Source: Planctomicrobium piriforme
GTDB lineage: Bacteria; Planctomycetota; Planctomycetia; Planctomycetales; Planctomycetaceae
NCBI GenBank assembly: GCA_945860955.1
Contig: CAMATH010000077.1
Coordinates: forward strand, 1 to 41,341
Direction of reading: 5' to 3'
DNA: 41,341 bases
Shown: piece by piece, positions 17,162 to 26,114 of the stretch
How positions within the stretch are numbered: position 1 is the first letter of the stretch
Layout: each line of letters begins with the position of its first letter
The notes under the pieces: generated by a model
What the model saw: the letters and a program-made list of their open reading frames with translations, nothing else
The model's database searches: none
Told to the model about the DNA's origin: nothing
Program-made: the position numbers and the translations under genes

Positions 17162-19900
17162 ATGCGTGACCAGCGGCTGTGGATTGGTGTGTTGGTGTGT
17201 CTGGTCGGTTGGGGCGACACGGGGGCCGCCGAGCCGGACGCGCCCGGGGTCGATCCGAGCAGATTTGAAGTCAACATTCTGGTGAACGGCTTGCGGCAGC
17301 CGATGGAGCTGGCGGTCGCTCCCGACGGAACGGTGTACTACATCGAACTGGAGGGGAAGCTCAAAGCGTACGATCCGAAAACCCAGCAGACATCTCTGGT
17401 GGGGGAATTGACGGTGACGACGGCACAGGAGAACGGCCTGATCGGTCTGGCGCTCGATCCCGATTTTTCCCGGACACACTGGGTTTTCCTGCAGTATTCG
17501 CCGCCGGATTTTCCCGGTCAGCACATCAGCCGCTTCACGCTGAAGGATGGCAAGCTCGATCTCGCGTCGGAGAAGCTGCTGCTGAAGTACGAAGAACAGC
17601 GGAAGGAATGCTGCCATCACGCCGGCTCGCTGCATTTCGGTCCGCGCGGAGAATTGTTCATCGCGACCGGCGACAACACCCATCCGTTTGGCGATTCGCA
17701 AAGTTTCGCACCGCTGGACGAACGACCGGACCGCGCTCCGTACGACGCCCAGAAGTCGTCGTCGAACACCAACAGCTACAACGGCAAGATTTTGCGGATC
17801 CGCCCGACTCCCGAGGGGGGTTACGAAATCCCCGCGGGGAATCTCTTCCCGCGCGACGGGTCGGGGGGACGTCCGGAAATCTATGTGATGGGTTGCCGAA
17901 ACCCCTGGCGGATCAGCGTCGATTCGGCGACCGGTTACGTCTACTGGGGGGATGTCGGTCCGGACGCGAATGGAGAGGGGCCGCGCGGCCCCCGCGGGTA
18001 TGACGAAGTCAATCAGGCCCGCAAGGCGGGGAATTTTGGGTGGCCCTATTTTATCGCCAACAACCAGGCGTACGCCCACGTGGATTTCAACACGGGCACG
18101 GTCGGGGCCAAATTCGATCCGCAGGCCCCGGTCAACAACTCCCCTAACAACACCGGGGCGAAAGTACTCCCCCCCGCGCAGGCAGCGTTCATTTTCTATC
18201 CCTACGGGGAATCGGCCGAATTCCCGGAACTTGGCCAGGGGGGACGGACCGCCTGCGCCGGTCCCGTGTATCACCACTCAACCGATGTCCGGTCCGGAAT
18301 CGCGTTTCCCAAAGCCTACGACCGGGCGCTGTTCATCTTCGAATGGACCCGGAACTGGATCAAAGTGGTCCATCTCGACGAGGACAACAACGTCCAGCGG
18401 ATCGAGCCGTTCATGCCCGGCCAGCAGTTCGTCCGGCCGATCGACATGGCGTTTGGCACGGACGGGGCGATGTACCTCATTGAGTACGGCGAAACCTGGG
18501 GACTGAACGCCAACGCCCGGCTCGTTCGGATCGACTATGTGAGCGGAAACCGCCTGCCGGTGGTGGTCGCATCGGCCGAGAACAACATCGGCAAACAGCC
18601 GCTGGAAGTGTCGCTGTCGAGCAAGGGGACGTTCGACAAAGACGCGGGAGATGAATTGAGTTACGAATGGAAACTGATTCGCGCGACCGTTCCCAACGCG
18701 ACACCCAAAGTGCTGTCGCGCGAGGCGAATCCGCATGTGACGATCACGGAACCGGGGGTTTACAACGTCGAATTGGAAGTGACCGACTCACACGGCGGCA
18801 AGCGGGCGGCCGCTGTGCCGGTCGTGGTGGGGAACGCGCGACCGACCATTCGATTCGTGGAACCGCAGGCGGGGGACTTCTTCGATCCCGAACAGCCAAT
18901 CAGCTACAGCCTGATCGTCGAGGATGCCGAGGATGGAACGAACGACTTCGACGCGGTGGAACAGAACAAAGCCGAATACATTGATGTCGGCTCGCCCGCG
19001 CGGGTGTCGTTGAACGCGCTGTACGCCACGGGTCCGGTTCCTTCCGCCGACGGAGGGGCAGCGGCCGACCAGGGGCCGCCCGGGATGAAACGGATGAAGC
19101 GGACCGACTGCTTCAATTGTCATGCCGTCGATCAGCCGCGAGTTGGTCCCCCATTACTGGAAGTGGCGAAAAAATATCGGGGCGTCGAGGGGGCGTTGGA
19201 ACAGTCGGTTCAGCGGGTGCTGAAAGGGTCGACGGGAGTCTGGGGGAAAATCCCGATGATTCCGCATTCACAGCACACTCCTGACGAAGTCCGCGAGATG
19301 GTCGGCTGGATCTACAGTCTCGAGCCGGCCGGCCTCGTGCGGATCTTCCACGGATTTGTGGGCGAGATTCCCGTACTGAAGGAAGAGGCGGGAAAACCGG
19401 GGTACTACTCGCTGGAGGCCAATTACGTCGATCGCGGGGCGGGAGAAATTCCGCCTCTCACCGCGTCGACCACGCTGCACCTGCGGCGGAGGCTCGTGGA
19501 AGCCGAAACCGCCGACGAGATTCATGGTCCCCAGAAACTGCAATCCGGCACCGCTGGCGGCGGAACATTTATCGGCGCGATCAACCACGACCACTACCTG
19601 CGGTTTAACAGCCTGTCACTCGATCGGGTGAAGAAACTGAAGCTGCGGGTGGCGTCGGCGGGGGCCGGGGGAGAGATTGAAATCCGTCTCGACAAACCCG
19701 ATGGCAAGCTGCTGGCGAAGGCCGAAATCGAGGTCAACGGTGCCTGGGAAAAGTGGTACGAACGGACTGTCGAAATCCCCGCAACCCAGGGGCGACACGA
19801 TCTCTTTGTGCGATTTGTGAACGCTAAGAACCAGGGCGGGTTGATGAACCTCGATTCCATCTACTTCGAGTCCGATGTCGCGCCGCCTGGCCTGGATTGA
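17162..19900 (+). CDS. Secreted sugar dehydrogenase-PKD-cytochrome c-CBM fusion
   Basis: A 912-residue exported protein with a signal peptide (LWIGVLVCLVGWGDTGAAE, residues 5-23). Residues about 32-460 form a GSDH-type (glucose/sorbosone dehydrogenase) six-blade propeller: LRQPMELAVAPDGTVYYIE, ENGLIGLALDPDF, HHAGSLHFGPRGELFIATGD, GCRNPWRISVD, RPIDMAFGTDGAMYLIEYG. A PKD-like domain follows (about 465-560, LEVTDSHGG). Next is a c-type cytochrome with heme motif CFNCH (650-654) and likely distal Met at about 699 (KIPMIPHSQ), then a CBM6-like C-terminal domain (about 780-912). It probably oxidises a sugar and passes electrons to its own heme. The start at 17162 is the first ATG ahead of the signal peptide. 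Confidence 0.85.
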   Translation: MRDQRLWIGVLVCLVGWGDTGAAEPDAPGVDPSRFEVNILVNGLRQPMELAVAPDGTVYYIELEGKLKAYDPKTQQTSLVGELTVTTAQENGLIGLALDPDFSRTHWVFLQYSPPDFPGQHISRFTLKDGKLDLASEKLLLKYEEQRKECCHHAGSLHFGPRGELFIATGDNTHPFGDSQSFAPLDERPDRAPYDAQKSSSNTNSYNGKILRIRPTPEGGYEIPAGNLFPRDGSGGRPEIYVMGCRNPWRISVDSATGYVYWGDVGPDANGEGPRGPRGYDEVNQARKAGNFGWPYFIANNQAYAHVDFNTGTVGAKFDPQAPVNNSPNNTGAKVLPPAQAAFIFYPYGESAEFPELGQGGRTACAGPVYHHSTDVRSGIAFPKAYDRALFIFEWTRNWIKVVHLDEDNNVQRIEPFMPGQQFVRPIDMAFGTDGAMYLIEYGETWGLNANARLVRIDYVSGNRLPVVVASAENNIGKQPLEVSLSSKGTFDKDAGDELSYEWKLIRATVPNATPKVLSREANPHVTITEPGVYNVELEVTDSHGGKRAAAVPVVVGNARPTIRFVEPQAGDFFDPEQPISYSLIVEDAEDGTNDFDAVEQNKAEYIDVGSPARVSLNALYATGPVPSADGGAAADQGPPGMKRMKRTDCFNCHAVDQPRVGPPLLEVAKKYRGVEGALEQSVQRVLKGSTGVWGKIPMIPHSQHTPDEVREMVGWIYSLEPAGLVRIFHGFVGEIPVLKEEAGKPGYYSLEANYVDRGAGEIPPLTASTTLHLRRRLVEAETADEIHGPQKLQSGTAGGGTFIGAINHDHYLRFNSLSLDRVKKLKLRVASAGAGGEIEIRLDKPDGKLLAKAEIEVNGAWEKWYERTVEIPATQGRHDLFVRFVNAKNQGGLMNLDSIYFESDVAPPGLD

Positions 19901-19942
19901 GTTCCTTGAAGCCGGTTGCGAACGGACATTGCCGCAAACGCA

Positions 19943-19966
19943 GCCAGCGAGTGCGAACTCGCTGGC
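19943..19966. repeat. Perfect 10-bp hairpin after the dehydrogenase gene
   Basis: GCCAGCGAGT and ACTCGCTGGC surround the tetraloop GCGA, 42 bp past the stop codon. There is no U-tract, so it may be a transcript-stabilising hairpin or a dispersed repeat rather than a full terminator. Confidence 0.55.
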
Positions 19967-19967
19967 G

Positions 19968-19997
19968 TTGACTCATCAAGGGGCATCGATCTATTGT
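19968..19997 (+). promoter_or_regulatory. Candidate promoter of the DUF1501 gene
   Basis: TTGACT (19968-19973) and TATTGT (19992-19997) are separated by 18 bp, about 60 bp upstream of the ATG at 20059. The -35 matches the sigma-70 consensus at 5 of 6 positions and the -10 at 4 of 6. The pair lies directly after the hairpin at 19943-19966, which would fit a transcription unit boundary. Confidence 0.4.
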
Positions 19998-20058
19998 GTT
20001 GGACCACCGTCTGATCGACGCCCGAGACCTCGTTCTCCCCAACAGGTACGCCCCACCG

Positions 20059-21414
20059 ATGCTCTCGATACTTGGAAGTCCCGCGAACCCGTTTTGCGAT
20101 GGGCATTCACGCCGGCATTTTTTGAAGATCGGCGGTTTGGCGCTGGGCGGGTTGGGGTTGCCGCAGATTCTCCGGGCGGAGCAATCCGGTCGCGGCGGAG
20201 GACCGGGGCTGGGACACAAGGCAATCATCATGATCTACCTGTCGGGCGGTCCCTCGCACCAGGACATGTATGATCTGAAAATGGACGCCCCGAAAGAAAT
20301 TCGCGGGTCGTTCCGTCCGATCCAAACCAATGTCCCGGGAATTGAAATCTGCGAGCATATGCCGCGACTCGCGGCGATGATGGACAAATTCGCCATCATT
20401 CGGTCGCTCTATGGCAGCCCCGACCAGCATGCCTCGGATACTTGCCTTAGCGGATATCCGATAGGTCCAAAGGGGAGGCAGGACAACCATCCCTCATTGG
20501 GTTCTGTTGTTTCGAGGTTGCAGGGACCGGTCGATCAAGCGGTTCCCCCATTCGTCGGGTTGACCACGAAAACAGGGCACGCTCCCTATTCGAATCCGGG
20601 CGTTCCGGGATTCCTGGGACTGGCCCACGCTCCGTTCCAACCGGACGGCGAGGGGATGGCCAACATGCGGCTCAACGGAGTGTCGCTCGATCAATTGCGC
20701 GATCGAAAAGCGCTGCTCACGAGTTTCGACGGTTATCGCCGGTTCGCTGACCAGAACCCGATATTTCAAGGAGTCGATTCCTTCACTCGCAAGGCGTTCG
20801 ACGTCCTGACGTCGAGCAAACTGGTGGAAGCGCTGGATCTTGAAAAAGAGGATCCCGCGTTGCGCGATCGCTACGGTCGCGGAAGTTCGAACCCCGCGTT
20901 CGGCGAAGACGCCGGGCCGCACTGGATGGACCAGTTCCTGGTGGCCCGACGACTGGTTGAAGCGGGCGTTCGCTGTGTCACGTTGTCATTCGGAAGCTGG
21001 GATCGCCACGGCGCGAACTTTGAACGCCTCCCGGAACAACTCGGAAAGCTGGACCAAGGTGTGACGGCACTTGTCGAGGATCTCCATGCCCGGGGTCTGG
21101 ACCAGGACGTCAGCGTCATCGCGTGGGGTGAATTCGGGCGAACTCCACGGATCAATCCGGGCGGCGGTCGTGACCATTGGCCGCAAGCGTCGTGCGCGCT
21201 TCTCGCGGGGGGGGGCATGAAGATGGGGCAGGTGATCGGCTCGACAAATCGCCTGGGTGAAGTCCCCCAAGATCGCCCGATTCACTACCAGGAAGTCTTC
21301 GCCACACTCTATCGGCAACTGGGGATCGACGTCGCGACGGCGACAATTCCCGACCCCAACGGCAGGCCTCAGTACTTGGTCGACCGCCGGGACGTCGTTC
21401 GCGAACTGGTCTGA
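20059..21414 (+). CDS. DUF1501 family protein with twin-arginine-like leader
   Basis: A 451-residue member of DUF1501, a sulfatase/alkaline-phosphatase-fold family much expanded in Planctomycetota. The N-terminus has [20 protein letters not shown] (about 17-36), a Tat-type export signal. Family motifs are [19 protein letters not shown] (about 57-75), [40 protein letters not shown], and [14 protein letters not shown] plus [10 protein letters not shown] near the C-terminus, where metal ligands of the fold would lie. Exact function is unknown; these genes usually sit with cytochrome c (PSCyt) partners, and here the cytochrome-containing dehydrogenase is just upstream. The ATG at 20059 begins right before the Tat signal. 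Confidence 0.88.
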   Translation: MLSILGSPANPFCDGHSRRHFLKIGGLALGGLGLPQILRAEQSGRGGGPGLGHKAIIMIYLSGGPSHQDMYDLKMDAPKEIRGSFRPIQTNVPGIEICEHMPRLAAMMDKFAIIRSLYGSPDQHASDTCLSGYPIGPKGRQDNHPSLGSVVSRLQGPVDQAVPPFVGLTTKTGHAPYSNPGVPGFLGLAHAPFQPDGEGMANMRLNGVSLDQLRDRKALLTSFDGYRRFADQNPIFQGVDSFTRKAFDVLTSSKLVEALDLEKEDPALRDRYGRGSSNPAFGEDAGPHWMDQFLVARRLVEAGVRCVTLSFGSWDRHGANFERLPEQLGKLDQGVTALVEDLHARGLDQDVSVIAWGEFGRTPRINPGGGRDHWPQASCALLAGGGMKMGQVIGSTNRLGEVPQDRPIHYQEVFATLYRQLGIDVATATIPDPNGRPQYLVDRRDVVRELV

Positions 21415-21447
21415 GGTGAACCGAAGCCCACGGGCCACATCGACTGC

Positions 21448-23637
21448 TCACTCCGGGTTTCCCTCCAGAAACCGCAGTCCCTCGGGAAACACCTCTTCCA
21501 ACGTCTTCTGCGTGATCGTCACCGATTTCCGTTCACCCGGGGACAACTTGACCGTCTCCGCGGGAACACTGACGGAGCTTCCCTGTCCACGATCGAATGA
21601 TCGGCTGATCGTGATCGCCCCCGCGGGGAGCGGCATCGCCCGGGGTTTCGCCTTGAGTTCGAAATCGTAGATTTGAAAATACGCCGCGTCGTTGGGCAGG
21701 CCGGGAAAATGGATGGACAGGCCGACTTTCTGTTTCGCACCCGCAACTCCCGCCAAATCGACACGGGCCAGCGGTGGAAGTTCAATCTCGATTTCCTCGC
21801 CGACCTCGGGAACATTCGCCAGGGTAAATCCCGCTGAAGAAATCACCGCCAGTCGGTATCCGCGCTCGGGAGATTCAATGCGGAACCGCCCCTCGCGGTC
21901 GGTCGTCGTCCAGATCTCGTCGAGTGTGTCACGCAGCGACAGGTCTTCACGGAGAACGATCGGCATCGTCGCTTCCTCGGGAAACAACACGACCGTCGCA
22001 CCGACCACCCGTTCCCCTTGAGGGTCGCGCACCATACCGTGCCGCAACAACTCGGGATTGGGGTCCAAATCTGCCTGTTCGGTGTATTGGTCGTAGCGCT
22101 CGCTCGCGCGGGGAGAAATCGAACCAAAGCTGATCCCCACCGGCTCAAACAACTCACGGTACATCTGCATCGACGCGTCGTGGTATTTTTTCCACAGTTT
22201 TTCCGCGTGGGCACCATTGGTGAAATACAAATTCGGATGGATGGGTGCCCCCAGTTTCTTCCGCTGGGCTCGCAACCGGTCCACCACTTCTTCCCAGGTC
22301 ACCACTTGGCGATCCCACACGATCACATTCTTGGCGATCACGATATTCAACGACTCGATCCCGCGGTTCACTTTCGGTTCGGCCTCAACCGGAAGCGTCT
22401 CTTCGTCTCCCGGCTCTGGTTCCGCGGCCGGAACCGATTCTTCGGGAATTGCTGCCGCCTCACCCGCATGGACGGTCTCGTGGACCACCGGGGTGGCACT
22501 GACCCCGGGTTTTCGTTCCTCGGCTGTCGAAACCGCCCCGGCCAGCCCAATCCCAAGGAGTGTCAGGACACAGACCACGATTGAGAAACCACCGACGCCG
22601 CAGATCGGCTCCCGTTGGTTGGTTTGAAACAGCCGTTCAATCCGCTCAAGAATCGAACCACCGCGCGCACCGAGCGCCAAGTGCGGTGTCGCCACTCGCG
22701 ACTCTTCCACAAACAGCAGGGCCCGCCCGTACTCCACGCGATTCCCCAGCGCTCCGACAGCCAGATCGTCACAGCACAGCTCGCGAACGTCGCGGATCCG
22801 CCGGGTCAGCCACCAGACCGCAGGGTGGTAAAAGAACAGGGTTTCGAGTACCGCTTGAACCAGGTTGATCACGTAGTCATGGCGGCGAACGTGGGCGATT
22901 TCATGCGCCAGAATCGCATCAAGCTGCACTGCGGAAATTCCCGACAACAAACTCACAGGCAGTAAAATGGTCGGACGCAGCCAGCCAACAACGACCGGGG
23001 TTTGAACCAGACTCGACTGCAGAACTCGCAGCACGTGGCGCACACCCAATCGATTCGCCAGTCGCGCAACGGAGGATTGGACGGCGTCAGTCACGTGCGA
23101 AACACCCACCCGGCACAACGTTCGAATTGTCCAAAGCCCACAAATCGGACGGAATGAAAACGCGCAGACTCCCACCAGCCACAGGGCAACCAGCGGTTTG
23201 AGCCAGGGCCGAACGGTTTGACCAATCTGGCTCGCCCATGGCAGCCCCACGTGGTCGGCTATGACGGACTTCTCCAATGCCGAATTGAAAGCCAGCTTTG
23301 CGCCAGCGACGGGCATCGCTTGGTTCGGATTCGGCCCCTCAATAGATGTTCCATTTGCCAAGGCGGTCTCCGCGGCGGTTCTTTCCACCCGCATCGCCAG
23401 CTCGGTGCCGCTATCCCCCTGTCGAGCGGACCATGTCGCAAACCCGGTCATGGTCACTGCCACAACGAAGCCACTCATCGCGATCATCAGAAGCGAGTAC
23501 CGTAGTGAAGGGTTCCGATTCTTTGTCAATCGATCCACCCCGGCTGCGATCAGCGCGATCGCCGTGAATTGCCAGATCGAATGCACCAGGATCCAACCCA
23601 GCAATTCGAACAGAGGAGTCATCTGCGGGAATGTCAT
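21448..23637 (-). CDS. BlaR1/MecR1-like M56 membrane metallopeptidase
   Basis: A 729-residue membrane protease. The first 370 residues hold transmembrane helices (about 12-33, 46-68, 148-165, 348-368) and the zinc site HEIAHVRRHDY (245-255), with the third ligand likely Glu286 in RELCCDDLAVG and YHPAVWWLTRRIR between them. This is the M56 domain that cleaves the BlaI repressor in related systems. The extracytoplasmic half has no penicillin-binding sensor domain; it has instead a carboxypeptidase-regulatory-like beta domain (about 540-630, VVGATVVLFPEEA, GRFRIESPERGYRLAV). The signal sensed is unknown. Its ATG overlaps the TGA of the BlaI gene (ATGA), so they are coupled. Confidence 0.85.
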   Translation of the reverse strand: MTFPQMTPLFELLGWILVHSIWQFTAIALIAAGVDRLTKNRNPSLRYSLLMIAMSGFVVAVTMTGFATWSARQGDSGTELAMRVERTAAETALANGTSIEGPNPNQAMPVAGAKLAFNSALEKSVIADHVGLPWASQIGQTVRPWLKPLVALWLVGVCAFSFRPICGLWTIRTLCRVGVSHVTDAVQSSVARLANRLGVRHVLRVLQSSLVQTPVVVGWLRPTILLPVSLLSGISAVQLDAILAHEIAHVRRHDYVINLVQAVLETLFFYHPAVWWLTRRIRDVRELCCDDLAVGALGNRVEYGRALLFVEESRVATPHLALGARGGSILERIERLFQTNQREPICGVGGFSIVVCVLTLLGIGLAGAVSTAEERKPGVSATPVVHETVHAGEAAAIPEESVPAAEPEPGDEETLPVEAEPKVNRGIESLNIVIAKNVIVWDRQVVTWEEVVDRLRAQRKKLGAPIHPNLYFTNGAHAEKLWKKYHDASMQMYRELFEPVGISFGSISPRASERYDQYTEQADLDPNPELLRHGMVRDPQGERVVGATVVLFPEEATMPIVLREDLSLRDTLDEIWTTTDREGRFRIESPERGYRLAVISSAGFTLANVPEVGEEIEIELPPLARVDLAGVAGAKQKVGLSIHFPGLPNDAAYFQIYDFELKAKPRAMPLPAGAITISRSFDRGQGSSVSVPAETVKLSPGERKSVTITQKTLEEVFPEGLRFLEGNPE

Positions 23638-24023
23638 GGGAGTTTCTTCTCCATTGCGTCGAGCAGCGCCCGGGCGGCGTCGAGTTCGTCTTGGGTGGCA
23701 GTGGTACGGGACAGCGCTTTCAGGACGAGGCTCATCGCCGCCCCGTCGTAGACACGTTCAATCAGATCGTCGAGCATGCGTCCGCCGGCATGATCCCGGG
23801 TGACGGCGGCCCGATAGACCTGCGGCGTGACCGTCTCGTCCCGCCGAACCAGCCCTTTGTCGAGCATGATCCCCAGCATCTTGACCGTCGTCGAGTAGTT
23901 GGTTCCCTTCGCGGCCTCGACTTCCCGATGGATCTCGCGCACCGGACTCGGGCCACGGTCCCAGAGGATCCGCAGAATGAGGAGTTCCACCTCCGTCGGT
24001 TGTCGGGAAACGGGTCGTGCCAT
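23634..24023 (-). CDS. BlaI/MecI family transcriptional repressor
   Basis: A 129-residue winged-helix repressor: PTEVELLILRILWDRGPSPV (about residues 9-28), VREIHREVEAAKGTNYSTTV recognition helix area, KMLGIMLDKGLVRRDE, then the dimerisation helices ending in DELDAARALLDAMEKKLP. Proteins of this family bind paired operators as dimers and are inactivated by cleavage by the partner M56 protease, encoded directly downstream with a 4-bp overlap. The ATG at 24023 matches the usual start MARPVSRQPTEVE. Two operator-like palindromes cover its promoter, so it very likely represses its own two-gene operon. Confidence 0.9.
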   Translation of the reverse strand: MARPVSRQPTEVELLILRILWDRGPSPVREIHREVEAAKGTNYSTTVKMLGIMLDKGLVRRDETVTPQVYRAAVTRDHAGGRMLDDLIERVYDGAAMSLVLKALSRTTATQDELDAARALLDAMEKKLP

Positions 24024-24074
24024 GAAGAGAGTGCTGGTGGATTTGAGGGCGGGGCAGGGGGGGGGCGGAACCGG

Positions 24075-24132
24075 ATTGGCGAATTCATTCGCCAATCTCC
24101 ATTCAGTCTAGCGAACGAATTCGCCAAGTCAA
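24075..24132 (-). promoter_or_regulatory. Promoter with two BlaI-type operators
   Basis: On the minus strand TTGACT (24132-24127) and TAGACT (24110-24105), 16 bp apart, form a sigma-70-like promoter for blaI. One operator (24107-24128, core TTGGCGAATTCGTTCGC) covers the spacer between the two boxes. A second, perfect palindrome (24075-24096: ATTGGCGAA, TTCA, TTCGCCAAT) lies just past the expected start point. The centres are 32 bp apart, about three helical turns. This is the arrangement expected for repression by a BlaI dimer pair. The sequences are seen; binding is inferred. Confidence 0.75.
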
Positions 24133-24139
24133 GAGCCGA

Positions 24140-25633
24140 CTACCAGATCAACGGTGCCGGCTCGTTCTTCCAGAAGATCCAGCGGCGGGTTTCCCGGTGG
24201 GTCGCGGTCGAAATCGTCTGTGGATCGCGCTCCCCCGTATCGAGATCAAGCAAGCAGAGAAACCCCGCGCAGCTTGTGACGATCAGCTTTTTGCCATCAC
24301 GACTGATGTCGATGTCTTCGATCGTGGAACCGATGAAGTGCTGCCAGCGGAATTTTCCCGCGAAATCAAACGCTCGCAAGTAACCGTAGGCGTCACTGAC
24401 AATGAATTCGTCACCACGGGAGATGGCCGCATACACCCGCATGCCATCTTCCAGTGCGATCAACGGCGGTGCCATCTCGTAGGGTTTCGTGTGGAGCCCC
24501 GGAAGTTCGCTCGTGGGAACTCCGATTGTGATTCCGCTATAGAAGTGACACGAATTGAACAGGATCAAACTCGAATCGGCATTGAACGCCGCAAAATGCG
24601 GGTACTCGCTCTGAGGGCCGATCTCCCCCGCCACAGCCAAAGTCTCGGCGTCAAACACCAAATGCTGACTCCCCTGATGACCGGCGGCAATCCACTTTCC
24701 ATCAGGCGACACGGCACCATGTTCCATGTAGAGCCGATAAGGCAGTGGCACTGACGATTTATCGTCCCGCAACAATTCGAAGTCTTCCAGAATTTCAGCA
24801 CTCGTGGGAAGAAGTCGCGACGCCCCGTCGCTTCGCAGCACGAAGACCCCCGTTTCGCTCACGAGCAACGCACGACTTCCATCGGCGAACGGCACGAGAC
24901 GAGTCACTGGCGGGGGATTTTTCGGAGCGGGAACGTTGAGTTCCTTTGGAACTCCTTCGAGTCCGGTCGGCCACGAGAGTTGGGAAATGACCGGCCCCTG
25001 CCAGCCGTCGTGGACGTTGACTCCGGTTTCGGTGGCCAACGCGAAGAACCGACGGTCCGGTGATCGCCCAATCGCTATCAGCCCGGGAAGATCGGTCACG
25101 GTTGTCCCCTCAATCAGATGAAATCGGGGCGACTCCGTCGGCGATCCAACTTGCAATACAACTCGGCCGTCGTCGAGTAACAACGCGAGAGGCAGAGATT
25201 GCCCCTGTTCGTCCAGCATCGCGAGCAACGGTTCCTGCGCCGGTGGAAACCGTTCGCGCAGGCCATTGGTCTCACCCCGCCGATTGGCCTCACGCACGAC
25301 CCGCATGACGGCTTGCGCCAATGGCCCCCGGTTGTCCTCGAGTGTTTCTCTGGGAACGTCTGCCACGCTCTCCCAGCCCTCCGTGAGTCCCCGGCGCACA
25401 TAGTCATTCACGACGTTCGCGTGCCTCAGGCCTTCTTGCGTCCAGGTGCGTGACAGTTCGTCTTCGGTCATTGTGGCTCCATCGGGGAGCTGGGACATTT
25501 GGGCCTCACTCGCGCCAGGCGGCGGTGTTAGGTGACGCGGACGGCAACCCGCGGCCACCAGCGCGATGGCCATCGGGAGGTGGCGGGACAGGAAACCCTG
25601 TAGCACTGTAGCGGCCTCCAAAACCGAGTTCAT
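24140..25633 (-). CDS. Lipoprotein with beta-propeller-like repeats, unknown function
   Basis: A 497-residue predicted lipoprotein: a hydrophobic leader ends in the lipobox LVAAGC with Cys30. The rest is made of beta-rich repeats with WD/YVTN-like features (FALATETGVNVHDGW, GAVSPDGKWIAAGHQGSQHL, DISRDGKKLIVTSCAGFLCL), fitting a quinoprotein- or WD40-like propeller. Start at ATG 25633 is chosen because a GAGG lies 9 nt upstream and the leader begins there; an ATG at 25654 is also in frame. It is transcribed toward the blaI promoter and ends only 8 bp before the -35 box. Its last 48 codons exist again, nearly identical, at 25894-26052. Confidence 0.7.
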   Translation of the reverse strand: MNSVLEAATVLQGFLSRHLPMAIALVAAGCRPRHLTPPPGASEAQMSQLPDGATMTEDELSRTWTQEGLRHANVVNDYVRRGLTEGWESVADVPRETLEDNRGPLAQAVMRVVREANRRGETNGLRERFPPAQEPLLAMLDEQGQSLPLALLLDDGRVVLQVGSPTESPRFHLIEGTTVTDLPGLIAIGRSPDRRFFALATETGVNVHDGWQGPVISQLSWPTGLEGVPKELNVPAPKNPPPVTRLVPFADGSRALLVSETGVFVLRSDGASRLLPTSAEILEDFELLRDDKSSVPLPYRLYMEHGAVSPDGKWIAAGHQGSQHLVFDAETLAVAGEIGPQSEYPHFAAFNADSSLILFNSCHFYSGITIGVPTSELPGLHTKPYEMAPPLIALEDGMRVYAAISRGDEFIVSDAYGYLRAFDFAGKFRWQHFIGSTIEDIDISRDGKKLIVTSCAGFLCLLDLDTGERDPQTISTATHRETRRWIFWKNEPAPLIW

Positions 25634-25797
25634 TTTGTTCCGCCTCGAATTCATCGCGGGTATTTTATCATCCCGTTGGTGGCTGGACGCGGTGGAGATG
25701 TGCTGGCCAAATCGAGTAATGCCTTGATTGTCGCACAAACCCAGTGACACCCACCAGACAGACACAGGAAATCTTCGTCAAATCGAAGGAACCAAGA

Positions 25798-25837
25798 GTG
25801 ACGTAACCGGATACTGACACTTGGCCGGCTACGTCAC
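25798..25837. repeat. 13-bp imperfect inverted repeat upstream of the lipoprotein gene
   Basis: GTGACGTAACCGG (25798-25810) and CCGGCTACGTCAC (25825-25837) pair with one mismatch around a 14-nt loop. No U-tract follows. It may be an operator (GTGACGTA half-sites) or a hairpin at the end of the QueG-like transcript. Confidence 0.45.
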
Positions 25838-25893
25838 ATCGGGCAGATTCAGAACACCGTTTCACGTACTGGCTGATGGGTGTTCCGCGAGGC

Positions 25894-26052
25894 CGCCAAG
25901 TCAAGAGCCGATTACCAGATCAACGGTGCCGGCTCGTTCTTCCAGAAGATCCAGCGGCGGGTTTCCCGGTGGGTCGCGGTCGAAATCGTCTGTGGAGCGC
26001 GCTCCCCCGTATCGAGATCGAGCAGGCTGAGAAATCCCGCGCAGCTCGTAAC
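25894..26052 (-). pseudogene. Tail fragment of a paralogue of the lipoprotein gene
   Basis: This 159-bp block aligns without gaps to 24122-24280, with about 9 differences (about 94% identity). It covers the last 46-47 codons, the stop codon and about 17 bp beyond. Seven of the nine differences do not change the protein (six at third codon positions, one a silent Leu change); the stop is TAG in one copy and TAA in the other. Two residues change (Asp to Ala, Cys to Ser). The rest of the gene is absent: similarity stops abruptly at 26052. It is therefore the remains of a second, once-functional copy rather than a fresh duplication. Confidence 0.8.
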
Positions 26053-26114
26053 AATGGCTCATCCGGAGAATGCGTACCTGGGCAGAAACAGGATCTGAAA
26101 AGTCTCACCGGCGG

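Noticed and set aside
15735-18277. Long minus-strand frames opposite the propeller and dehydrogenase genes
   Set aside because: The plus strand holds clear domains with signal peptides; the minus frames are GC-rich shadows without motifs.
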